From a bacterium (GTDB lineage Bacteria; Bacillota; Clostridia; Oscillospirales; Acutalibacteraceae), in the NCBI GenBank assembly GCA_004560045.1, contig SFWF01000038.1:1-13843 (forward strand): DNA of 13,843 nt, in the 5' to 3' direction. The notes beneath the pieces were generated by a model. It had not been told where the DNA came from. It was given only the letters and a program-made list of their open reading frames with translations, and ran no database searches. The stretch's first letter is position 1. Each line of letters begins with the position of its first letter. The translations under genes and the position numbers were made by a program. Below, piece after piece: positions 8,525 through 13,818 of this stretch.

Positions 8525-8540
8525 GTGATTCGAAAATCAC
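8525..8540. promoter_or_regulatory. Small inverted repeat between divergent promoters
   Basis: GTGATT and AATCAC flank CGAA, a 6-bp inverted repeat midway between the -35 boxes of the divergent DUF362 and phosphatase promoters. A second, weaker one (TACAA 8557-8561 and TTGTA 8567-8571) lies just beside the phosphatase -35. Either could be an operator; nothing in the window identifies the protein that would bind. Confidence 0.3.
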
Positions 8541-8571
8541 TTTATCTACAGAAAAGTACAATCTTTTTGTA

Positions 8572-8600
8572 TTGCTCTGTTCGGTGGGATGTGGTATAAT
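8572..8600 (+). promoter_or_regulatory. Promoter of the phosphatase gene
   Basis: TTGCTC (8572-8577), 17-bp spacer, TATAAT (8595-8600) preceded by TGG (extended -10). The expected transcription start, about 8607, lies downstream of the ATG at 8589, which rules out that codon as a start. Confidence 0.75.
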
Positions 8601-8630
8601 AAAAAAATAAGAATAAATGGAGTAAAAGCT

Positions 8631-9095
8631 ATGATAAAGGTTATGTTCGTCTGCCACGGAAACATCTGCCGAAGCCCGATGGCCGAGTTTATATTTAAGG
8701 ATCTTGTAAAAAAAGAAGGGCTCGAGGACCTTTTTGAAATAGCCTCCTCGGCGGTAAGCTTCGAGGAGATAGGAAACCCCGTCTATCCTCCTGCAAGGGA
8801 AATTTTAGCCGAACACGGAATTTCCTGCGCAGGTAAACGCGCGGTACATTTCGAATATGCCGATTATAAAAGCTACGACTATATCCCCGTAATGGATCAA
8901 AGCAATATGCGCAACATCCTCCGCATAACGAGGGGCGAAAACGACGGAAGAATTAAAATGCTTTTAGAATATGCGGGTCAGACCGCCTCGGTCTCCGACC
9001 CTTGGTATTCGGGTGATTTTTCTACCGCCTACAACGATATACTGAGGGGCTGTACCGCCCTGCTCAGCGAAATTAAAACCAAAAGGCTACGATAA
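8631..9095 (+). CDS. Low-molecular-weight protein tyrosine phosphatase
   Basis: Removes phosphate from phosphotyrosine (or other aryl phosphates) in the cytoplasm. The 154 residues, normal for the family, open with VMFVCHGNICRSPMAEF, the C-x5-R phosphate-binding loop with nucleophile Cys8 and Arg14, and include the general-acid motif SDPWY (Asp123) near the C-terminus, so the enzyme looks intact. GGAG (8619-8622) precedes ATG 8631 by eight bases; the longer frame from 8589 would begin upstream of the -10 box. In Firmicutes such enzymes often counter BY-kinases in capsule or polysaccharide control, but no kinase or capsule gene is present, so its partner cannot be named. The last codons are built into the left arm and loop of the terminator that follows. 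Confidence 0.94.
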   Translation: MIKVMFVCHGNICRSPMAEFIFKDLVKKEGLEDLFEIASSAVSFEEIGNPVYPPAREILAEHGISCAGKRAVHFEYADYKSYDYIPVMDQSNMRNILRITRGENDGRIKMLLEYAGQTASVSDPWYSGDFSTAYNDILRGCTALLSEIKTKRLR

Positions 9096-9110
9096 TTACC
9101 GTAGCCTTTT
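9081..9110. terminator. Bidirectional terminator overlapping the phosphatase 3' end
   Basis: An 11-bp perfect stem (AAAAGGCTACG 9081-9091 with 9100-9110), 8-base loop that contains the phosphatase stop codon. Both strands leave a T run, and the convergent lipoprotein gene stops six bases away, so it probably serves both units. Confidence 0.85.
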
Positions 9111-9115
9111 AATAT

Positions 9116-9319
9116 TTATTCAACCTTCGTGCCGAGATTGCCGTTCTCGTCTATATATTCGGCCCGTTCGGTGAGAAAGCTCAGCTTTTCGCCCGACAGC
9201 GCCGAAAGCTCCGCGTTCAGCTTGTGCCTTTCGGAGGCGGTCTTTGCTCCTCCCGTGCAGGAGCAAAGCAAGGAAGAGGCGAGAATTATCGCCGCGAGCT
9301 TCATTATTCTTTTCTTCAT
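9116..9319 (-). CDS. Very small lipoprotein, function unknown
   Basis: The 67-residue product has a typical lipoprotein signal: MKKR, a hydrophobic stretch and lipobox LLCSC with lipidated Cys21. The mature part is only about 47 residues: a short linker, a polar helix-prone segment (ERHKLNAELSALSGEKLSFLTERAEY) and a tail (IDENGNLGTKVE) that looks like a single beta hairpin. It starts four bases after the asparaginase stop codon; the ribosome site (GGGGG, 9328-9332) lies in the last codons of that gene, so translation is likely coupled. Position as last gene of an araC-asparaginase operon is the only functional hint. I do not recognise the family; it could also be the remnant of a longer lipoprotein, but the reading frame has a clean start and stop. 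Confidence 0.72.
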   Translation of the reverse strand: MKKRIMKLAAIILASSLLCSCTGGAKTASERHKLNAELSALSGEKLSFLTERAEYIDENGNLGTKVE

Positions 9320-9323
9320 GGTC

Positions 9324-10229
9324 TTATCCCCCGTTTTTCATAAATTCCTTTAGGTTTTCTTGTCTGCTTATCCCTATCCAAAGCTTTATATAGGCCGCCG
9401 CAAAGGGAGCGCAGGGCAGGGGGATTATACCTAAGGCTTCATACTGAGACGAGCTTTCGTAGGTTAGCCCTTCGGCACCGCCGCATAAAAACAGGGGTAT
9501 TTCGGTTTTCCAAGCCCTCTTGCAAAAGGCCTTAAGCTTTTCACTTTCGGTCGGTAGGGTCCCCGAATGATAGGGCCGTATAACTATCGCTTTAACCTTA
9601 TCTAAACTATAAGAGTATCCGTCTCCGGGGTGGGCGGAAATAACGAGAATTTCGGGGTCGTCACAAAGGGTAAAATCCGAAACATCGCAGGAAACCGCCC
9701 CCTTGGAAGCGAAAATTCTGTCGTCGTCCTCCAAAAAGGTATAAGCTCCGTTTGCGGGAATAAGTCTCACCGCCGAGTCGTGGTTTTTATAGGCGATATA
9801 AACGCCGCTTTGACCGCCCGACATAATATGATCGACCGCCGCCTTAAAATTATCTCTTCCGTTGGCCCTCGTATCGGTCAGGGGATAGTTGCTCGAAACG
9901 AAAATTATCGGTATTTTTGCCTCCCTTGCCGCAAAGCCGACGGCCGCCGCCGAAAACTGCAGAGTGTCGGTTCCGTGGGTGACGATAATTCCGTCAAAAC
10001 CCGCGTCAAGCCCGCTTTTTACCTCGGAAATAAGCTTGTTCAGGGTAACGGCATCAAGGTTTTCGCTAAGGGCGAAATAGGGCTCTCTGCAAAGGAAGTC
10101 ACAGACCCTTCCGAAGCGGTCGTAAAAATCGTTTATAAGAAAAAACTTCGTATCGCGGTTTGGCGATATGGCTCCGTTTTCTACCGTCGAGCCTATCGTA
10201 CCGCCCGTAAAAATTACAAGTATCTTCAA
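9324..10229 (-). CDS. L-asparaginase, type I-like (ansA-like)
   Basis: Hydrolyses asparagine to aspartate and ammonia. Both family signatures are present in the 301-residue chain: LVIFTGGTIGS (4-14, nucleophile Thr11) and GIIVTHGTDTL (80-90, Thr87-Asp88), plus SENLDA (55-60) in the substrate-binding region and NYPLTDTRANGRDN (114-127). Lys105 stands at the same distance from HGTDT as the catalytic Lys of E. coli asparaginase, with one extra residue before the usual Pro. There is no signal peptide, so a cytoplasmic enzyme is expected. The chain is slightly short for the family. It starts with TTG at 10229 after a strong GGAGGG (10235-10240) that overlaps the stop codon of the upstream regulator, a sign of translational coupling. 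Related amidohydrolases act on other amides, so the exact substrate is not certain. Confidence 0.9.
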   Translation of the reverse strand: MKILVIFTGGTIGSTVENGAISPNRDTKFFLINDFYDRFGRVCDFLCREPYFALSENLDAVTLNKLISEVKSGLDAGFDGIIVTHGTDTLQFSAAAVGFAAREAKIPIIFVSSNYPLTDTRANGRDNFKAAVDHIMSGGQSGVYIAYKNHDSAVRLIPANGAYTFLEDDDRIFASKGAVSCDVSDFTLCDDPEILVISAHPGDGYSYSLDKVKAIVIRPYHSGTLPTESEKLKAFCKRAWKTEIPLFLCGGAEGLTYESSSQYEALGIIPLPCAPFAAAYIKLWIGISRQENLKEFMKNGG

Positions 10230-10239
10230 AAAATCCCTC

Positions 10240-10989
10240 CTATAGCGGAATATTGCTTCTTATCTGCTTCGGGGTCTTGCCGTAGTGCTTTTTAAGGACC
10301 CTTCTGAAATATGAAGGGGTAGAAAAGCCTAAGGTATCCGAAATATTTTCCACCGTCATATCGGTCGATATCAGCAGGGTCACCGCCTTTTCGCAAAGAA
10401 TTCTCTGCCGCGCGTCAACGGGGGTGGTGCCGAGCCGACGGAAGGCGGAATAAAGCCCCGATTCGCTTAGTCCGCAGTTTCTTGCTATTTCGGCAATGCT
10501 TAGCTTCGGGTCGAGCTCCATATATTTTCTTGCCATTTCAACCGTTGCGTCGGTAGGCTTTTTCGTTTTATAGGACATCTGAGGTAAAAGCTTATAAAGC
10601 AGGGCGTAAAGTCTGCTTACCCCGTCGCAGTCTACGGGATTTTTAAGGGGTATTTCCAAAAGGAGCCGCCTCGTCTCTTCGGTAAGCGCTATCTTCTGAA
10701 GCTGATACCGCTTCTGCGCCTTGTCGGGGAAAATCTTGAAGCCGATGGATAAAAACCGAACGTCGGGACTGCCGTACCAATAAGAATTATACGGAAGATG
10801 ACGGGGAATATACACAAGCTCGCCGCCTTCTACCGTAAAATCCTCGGTGTCGGACACAAACCTTGCCCAGCCCTCGATCATATAACCGAAATAATGGAAA
10901 GGTGCCCCTTTAGGCTGAGCGGTATGATGGTTGGTTTGTCGCGTGTATTCGGTGAAATAGAACTGATTTGCGAAGTTCGAGTTATCCAA
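10240..10989 (-). CDS. AraC-family transcriptional regulator
   Basis: A 249-residue regulator: an N-terminal cupin-like sensing domain (about 25-90; FHYFGYMIEGWARFVSDTEDFTVEGGELVYIPRHLPY) and a C-terminal double helix-turn-helix domain (about 150-246), with the first HTH at LSIAEIARNCGLSESGLYSAFRRLGTTP and the second at MTVENISDTLGFSTPSYFRRVLKKHYGKTPKQIR. This arrangement usually binds a sugar or similar small molecule and activates nearby genes. It starts with TTG at 10989 behind AGAGGTG; the first in-frame ATG would cut off most of the cupin domain. It heads an operon with asparaginase and a small lipoprotein, and faces a divergent dehydrogenase pair, the likely main target (inference). Paired direct repeats in the shared promoter region fit its own binding sites. 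Confidence 0.93.
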   Translation of the reverse strand: MDNSNFANQFYFTEYTRQTNHHTAQPKGAPFHYFGYMIEGWARFVSDTEDFTVEGGELVYIPRHLPYNSYWYGSPDVRFLSIGFKIFPDKAQKRYQLQKIALTEETRRLLLEIPLKNPVDCDGVSRLYALLYKLLPQMSYKTKKPTDATVEMARKYMELDPKLSIAEIARNCGLSESGLYSAFRRLGTTPVDARQRILCEKAVTLLISTDMTVENISDTLGFSTPSYFRRVLKKHYGKTPKQIRSNIPL

Positions 10990-10996
10990 AGCCTCA

Positions 10997-11034
10997 CCTC
11001 TTTTTACAGAATAGTACCCTTTTTTAACAGAATA
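10997..11034. promoter_or_regulatory. Candidate AraC-type operator: two direct repeats 21 bp apart
   Basis: Bases 10997-11013 and 11018-11034 match at 15 of 17 positions; the core ACAGAATA is identical and the repeat step is 21 bp, two turns of the helix, as expected for half-sites of an AraC-family dimer. One copy covers the ribosome site of the araC gene and the other its candidate -10 box, which would suit autoregulation. Confidence 0.55.
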
Positions 11035-11057
11035 ACATATTGTAATAAAAACTGCAA
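11029..11057 (-). promoter_or_regulatory. Candidate promoter of the araC operon
   Basis: On the - strand TTGCAG (11057-11052), 17-bp spacer, TATTCT (11034-11029). Transcription would start near 11022, about 33 bases before the TTG start. The boxes are moderately good; TACTAT at 11016-11011 is an alternative -10 with no clear -35. Confidence 0.5.
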
Positions 11058-11068
11058 GGGTTTAGAAT
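11040..11068 (+). promoter_or_regulatory. Candidate promoter of the dehydrogenase pair
   Basis: TTGTAA (11040-11045), 17-bp spacer, TAGAAT (11063-11068). It would leave a leader of only about 13 bases, with GAGGTG (11075-11080) at its very start, so the true promoter could lie elsewhere. The word AATAAAAAC occurs twice here (11044-11052 and 11066-11074), 22 bp apart, possibly further regulator contacts. Confidence 0.4.
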
Positions 11069-11087
11069 AAAAACGAGGTGATACCAA

Positions 11088-12104
11088 ATGAATAAATGTA
11101 TCGTATTTACTGAAAAAGACAAGGCCGAGCTTATAAGCGAGCCCGTAAAGGCCGTCGGCGATAACGAGGTGGCGGTCAGACTTCACTATTCCACGATTTC
11201 CGCGGGAACCGAGCGTGCCAACCTTATCGGCGAGCTTAATATTGCCGCAGGGGTCATACCCAAATCGGTGGTCTTTCCCCGTCGCGCAGGCTACAGCGCC
11301 TCCGGTACCGTAATCGAAACGGGTAAAAAGGTGACCCGCGTTGCCGTCGGAGATAAGGTCCTCGTCACCTGGGGCAATCACAACATGATTTCGGTAATAG
11401 ACGAGAACAAGGTATATAAGATCCCCGAGGGTGTCTCTATGAGTGACGCCGCCTTTGCCCTTATTTCAACCTTCCCCATGGCCGCGATCAGAAAGTGCAA
11501 TCTCGAAATGGGTGAATCCGCAATGATAATGGGCCTCGGAATCCTCGGTATGATGGCGGTAAAGCTGCTCAGAGCCGCAGGCGCCTACCCCATAGTTGCC
11601 GTCGATCCCGTCCCCGAAAAGCGTGAAAAGGCCCTGACCTTCGGCGCCGACTATGCCTTCGATCCACGTGACCCCGACTTTGCCGAAAAGGTAAAAGAGG
11701 TAACCGACGGCGGCGCTAAGGTGTGTATCGAGGTAACCGGCCTTGGAGCAGGGCTCGACAATGCCCTCGACGCCCTTGCAAGATTTGGCAGGGTAGCCCT
11801 TCTCGGCTGTACCCGTCATTCCGATTTCACTATCGACTATTATAATAAGGTTCACGCTAAGGGAGTTACCTTCGTCGGTGCTCATACCATGGCCCGTCCT
11901 AAATATGAGAGCAGCGAGGGCTGGTGGACCGAGGCCGACGATATAAAAGCCTATTTCGGTCTCCTTAGCGGAGGAAGACTTGTTATGAGCGACCTTATGG
12001 GCGAATATCATTCTCCCGAGGATGCCCCCGAGGTCTATACCCGTCTTATAAACGAAAAAAATTTCCCTACAGTTCAGTTTGATTGGAGTCTTTTGAATGA
12101 ATAA
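11088..12104 (+). CDS. Zinc-less medium-chain dehydrogenase/reductase
   Basis: A 338-residue NAD(P)-dependent oxidoreductase of the MDR superfamily: GroES-like N-terminal domain (about 20-115, with AGYSASGTVIETGKKV and VGDKVLVTW) and a Rossmann domain with GLGILG (149-154) and an acidic Asp173 at the end of the second strand, which favours NAD over NADP. The catalytic-zinc Cys of alcohol dehydrogenases is replaced (STISAGTERANL at 35-46 where GxCGTD normally stands), and the four-Cys structural zinc lobe is absent, so it is probably zinc-independent. This STISAGTER type is often found with, or fused to, Gfo/Idh/MocA proteins in sugar metabolism. GAGGTG lies seven bases before the ATG. Its end overlaps the next gene by eight bases. 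Its substrate, probably a polyol or sugar, cannot be read from the sequence. Confidence 0.88.
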   Translation: MNKCIVFTEKDKAELISEPVKAVGDNEVAVRLHYSTISAGTERANLIGELNIAAGVIPKSVVFPRRAGYSASGTVIETGKKVTRVAVGDKVLVTWGNHNMISVIDENKVYKIPEGVSMSDAAFALISTFPMAAIRKCNLEMGESAMIMGLGILGMMAVKLLRAAGAYPIVAVDPVPEKREKALTFGADYAFDPRDPDFAEKVKEVTDGGAKVCIEVTGLGAGLDNALDALARFGRVALLGCTRHSDFTIDYYNKVHAKGVTFVGAHTMARPKYESSEGWWTEADDIKAYFGLLSGGRLVMSDLMGEYHSPEDAPEVYTRLINEKNFPTVQFDWSLLNE

Positions 12105-13089
12105 AATTAAGATTGCCTTTATCGGCATTGGTCACGACCACGCAAATCCCAATATAACGAGCTTCAAAAATCATACCGACCTTTACGAGGTCGCAGGCTA
12201 CTGTATCCCCGAGGATGACCAGCCGCAGAATCATTTTTCCCCCGACGACAAGCTTTTTGAGGATATGAAAAAGCTGACCCTCGAAGAGATATTAAGCGAT
12301 AAATCCATCGAGGCCGTAGTTATAGAGGCGGTGGACAAAAAGCTTACAAAATTTGCTCTTATGGCCGCAAAGGCAGGCAAGCATATCTTTATGGATAAGC
12401 CGGGAAGCGGAAGCCTCGAAGAGTTTTCGGCCCTTATCGCCGAGGTCAAAAGGCAGGGCACCGTATTTGAAACGGGCTATATGTACCGCTACAATCCTTA
12501 CGTTATTGAGCTTAAGGAAAGGATCAAAAAGGGCGAGCTTGGAGATATAATCGGAATCGAAGCCCAGATGAACTGTATTCATACCGTCGAGAAGCGCAAT
12601 TGGCTTGCGGACTATAAGGGCGGTATGATGCACTTTTTAGGCTGTCATCTCGTCGACCTTATCTTCAGTATTCAGGGCGCTCCCGAAAAGATCACCCCCT
12701 ATAACCGCTCCTCGGGTCTTGACGGTGCAAAGGGTGAGGATATCGGCTTTGCGGTCTTTGAATATAAAAACGGCCTCTCCTTTGCCAAGACCTCTGCCGT
12801 AGAATACGGAGGCTTTGACCGCCGGATTCTTACGGTTGTCGGCACTAAAAAGACGGTTGAGCTTCGTCCCTTCGAGCAGTTTGAGGAGGGCGGCAAAATG
12901 TTCACCGACAAAACCGAATATTCGGTATGGGAATGGACGAACAGGGGAGAGAAGGACAGAGTATATCTCGACCGCTACGACACCATGACGGGCAGCCTTT
13001 ATAAGTATATAAACGGGGAAGAAAATCCCTTCACTCCCGACTACGAGCTGGAACTTTACCGGCTCATCCTCGCCGCCTGCGGAAAATAA
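12097..13089 (+). CDS. Gfo/Idh/MocA-family oxidoreductase
   Basis: A 330-residue sugar or inositol-type dehydrogenase. The N-terminal Rossmann fold reads IAFIGIGHDHA (6-16; the usual G-x-G-x2-G is relaxed to GIGHDH), followed by KHIFMDKPGS (95-104), the family's [ED]KP motif with Asp in place of Glu and likely catalytic Lys101. The C-terminal half has GGMMHFLGCHLVDL (175-188), with the conserved His184 and Asp187 of the substrate site. It overlaps the upstream dehydrogenase by eight bases, so the two are translated together. Inferred: the pair carries out two linked redox steps on one carbohydrate, such as oxidation, rearrangement and re-reduction. No transporter, kinase or glycosidase is present to point to the substrate. 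The unit ends in a strong terminator five bases after the stop codon. Confidence 0.92.
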   Translation: MNKIKIAFIGIGHDHANPNITSFKNHTDLYEVAGYCIPEDDQPQNHFSPDDKLFEDMKKLTLEEILSDKSIEAVVIEAVDKKLTKFALMAAKAGKHIFMDKPGSGSLEEFSALIAEVKRQGTVFETGYMYRYNPYVIELKERIKKGELGDIIGIEAQMNCIHTVEKRNWLADYKGGMMHFLGCHLVDLIFSIQGAPEKITPYNRSSGLDGAKGEDIGFAVFEYKNGLSFAKTSAVEYGGFDRRILTVVGTKKTVELRPFEQFEEGGKMFTDKTEYSVWEWTNRGEKDRVYLDRYDTMTGSLYKYINGEENPFTPDYELELYRLILAACGK

Positions 13090-13093
13090 ATTT

Positions 13094-13142
13094 AAAAGGA
13101 ACTCTATGTTCGGGTGCACACCCGTTTTAGAGTTCCTTTTTT
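13094..13142. terminator. Strong terminator after the dehydrogenase pair, shared with the XRE gene
   Basis: A 13-bp outer stem (AAAAGGAACTCTA 13094-13106 with 13128-13140) and a 5-bp inner stem (CGGGT 13111-13115 with 13120-13124) form one long hairpin, followed by TTTTTT on the + strand. The - strand has a usable T-rich tail too, and the convergent XRE gene stops just beyond it. Confidence 0.9.
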
Positions 13143-13158
13143 ATGCTTAAAACATTTT

Positions 13159-13362
13159 TTACTTCTTAACAAATTCTTTTCCGGTTATAAGGTAGTTTAT
13201 CGAAACGTTAAAATATTCCGACATTTTAACGAGCAGGTCGAGGGAGGGCTCCCGCTGACCGTTTTCGTAGTAGGAGATAGACTCTCTCGAAATATTGAGG
13301 TCGGTTGCGACCTTAAGCTGATTAAGCCGTTTGCTTTTTCGAATTTCTTTCAGACCCTTCAT
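13159..13362 (-). CDS. Small XRE-family helix-turn-helix regulator
   Basis: A 67-residue protein made of little more than one Cro/C1-type HTH domain (residues about 4-60): LKEIRKSKRLNQLKVATDLNISRESISYYENGQREPSLDLLVKMSEYFNVSINYLITGK matches the family along its whole length, including the Y-E-x-G-x-R-x-P-S turn and the final SINYLITG helix. No sensing domain is present, so it is probably a constitutive or dimerisation-controlled repressor. ATG 13362 sits five bases after AGGTG; the TTG directly before it is too close to that site. A palindrome in its upstream region is a candidate operator, and part of that sequence recurs in the promoter of the RNA gene further upstream. Such stand-alone HTH proteins may also regulate distant genes. 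Confidence 0.9.
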   Translation of the reverse strand: MKGLKEIRKSKRLNQLKVATDLNISRESISYYENGQREPSLDLLVKMSEYFNVSINYLITGKEFVKK

Positions 13363-13379
13363 CAAATCACCTGTTATTA

Positions 13380-13422
13380 TTGTAACCCTCCGTTATGCAA
13401 CAATTGTAACAGTTTGTTACAA
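13380..13422. promoter_or_regulatory. Candidate operator of the XRE regulator
   Basis: TTGTAAC (13404-13410) and GTTACAA (13416-13422) form a perfect 7-bp inverted repeat around AGTTT. A third half-site, TTGTAAC (13380-13386), overlaps a possible -10 box (TACAAT on the - strand, 13384-13379), and a degenerate one (GTTATGCAA, 13392-13400) lies between them. The layout suits autorepression; no convincing -35 was found at standard spacing. Confidence 0.5.
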
Positions 13423-13457
13423 CTCTAAATGAGATAATGTCGAGGCTTCAAAACAAT

Positions 13458-13489
13458 AAAAAAGCCGCCGTCTACCTGACAGCGGCTTT
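13458..13489 (-). terminator. Intrinsic terminator of the putative RNA gene
   Basis: On the - strand the arm AAAGCCGC-T-GTC (13489-13478) pairs with GAC-G-GCGGCTTT (13472-13461) around a 5-base loop; the T-G wobble is valid only on this strand, and the run of six T (13463-13458) also lies on this strand. This fixes the direction of the unit. Confidence 0.85.
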
Positions 13490-13506
13490 AAATTTACCTG
13501 TTCATC

Positions 13507-13744
13507 GGACCTTGGTCCTTTCTTAGAATGAAGAAATCCGTTTTAAAAATTAACTAAACTTTCGGACTCACGCCTTTACGTTTATTTTTGGTCGATTTTA
13601 AAACTTATTAAACCTTTGGACTCATTCCTTTACGGTTACTTGTTTTTTTGAAATAAAACTTAACTGTACTTTGGACTCACGCCTTTCCCTTAGATTCTGA
13701 TTTTCACCTGAGGTTCTGCTTCCCTTTTCATCGGGTATCAGTCC
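13507..13744 (-). repeat. Five-fold tandem degenerate repeat within the RNA gene
   Basis: Copies of the GG-N7-CC core on the - strand lie at 13744-13734, 13683-13673, 13628-13618, 13574-13564 and, as a GGACC-AA-GGTCC variant, 13518-13507. The three central copies read GGCGTGAGTCC, GGAATGAGTCC and GGCGTGAGTCC, each preceded by AAA and followed by RAAG and an A/T-rich spacer with a GTTTTA- or TTTTAAAA-like stretch. Units are too diverged in the spacers to be a CRISPR array or recent duplication. Confidence 0.75.
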
Positions 13745-13789
13745 TTTCCTTTCCAAGATTTTTTATTTGGATCTTTCTTCTGTGTCTTT

Positions 13790-13818
13790 AATATAGCACA
13801 CTTTTAACAGTTTGTCAA
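13790..13818 (-). promoter_or_regulatory. Near-consensus promoter of the putative RNA gene
   Basis: On the - strand TTGACA (13818-13813), 17-bp spacer, TATATT (13795-13790) with TGC before it (extended -10). It is the only one in the window with a perfect -35 box. Transcription should start near 13783. The word TAACAGTTTGT (+ strand 13805-13815), overlapping the -35, is shared with the XRE candidate operator. Bases 13819-13843 show nothing further. Confidence 0.8.

Larger units (their letters stand above)
13456..13783 (-). ncRNA. Putative non-coding RNA of ~330 nt with five ~55-nt units
   Basis: No credible reading frame exists here on either strand, but the - strand has a full RNA-gene layout: a near-consensus promoter just upstream, a body of repeated units and a strong intrinsic terminator. 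The body holds five iterations of AAAGG-NN-TGA-NN-CC (the last one altered), stepping 61, 55, 54 and 57 bases, separated by A/T-rich spacers. The 5' and 3' units share a longer frame, GAAAGGAC-N6-CCGATGAA. Possible pairings: TCCAA/TTGGA near the 5' end (13752-13771), CTGAT/ATCAG enclosing the second part of unit 1 (13697-13741), a GGACC-AA-GGTCC hairpin in unit 5 (13507-13518). The GGACT of unit 1 is also complementary to AGTCC in units 2-4. It does not resemble tmRNA, RNase P RNA, SRP RNA, 6S RNA or a riboswitch I know. Alternatively it is a long leader of the XRE gene, 94 bases beyond the terminator. The ends are predictions. Confidence 0.68.

Noticed and set aside
8589..8630. N-terminal extension of the phosphatase from ATG 8589
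   Set aside because: This ATG lies upstream of the -10 box and the extension has no counterpart in the family; ATG 8631 has a good ribosome site.
9129..9353. 74-codon + strand frame ending in a hydrophobic segment
   Set aside because: It is antisense to the small lipoprotein; the lipobox, coupled ribosome site and operon position favour the - strand gene.
9630..10295. 221-codon frame on the + strand opposite the asparaginase gene
   Set aside because: It is antisense to a gene with clear family signatures, has no ribosome site, and its translation is Arg/Lys-rich without a recognisable domain.
11466..12128. 220-codon frame on the - strand inside the MDR gene
   Set aside because: It is a shadow of the dehydrogenase coding frame; no promoter, ribosome site or domain supports it.
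13507..13744. CRISPR array
   Set aside because: The units are degenerate, the conserved core is only about 11-14 bases, spacers are A/T-rich and mutually similar, and no cas gene is present.
13456..13783. A short protein gene or a string of mini-ORFs following AAAGG
   Set aside because: AAAGGAATG places ATG directly on the Shine-Dalgarno-like block, the other copies have no start codon at a workable distance, and stop codons occur in all frames.
13456..13783. tmRNA, RNase P RNA, 6S RNA, SRP RNA or a known riboswitch
   Set aside because: None of the conserved sequence blocks I know for these RNAs could be found, and repeated ~55-nt units do not fit their structures.
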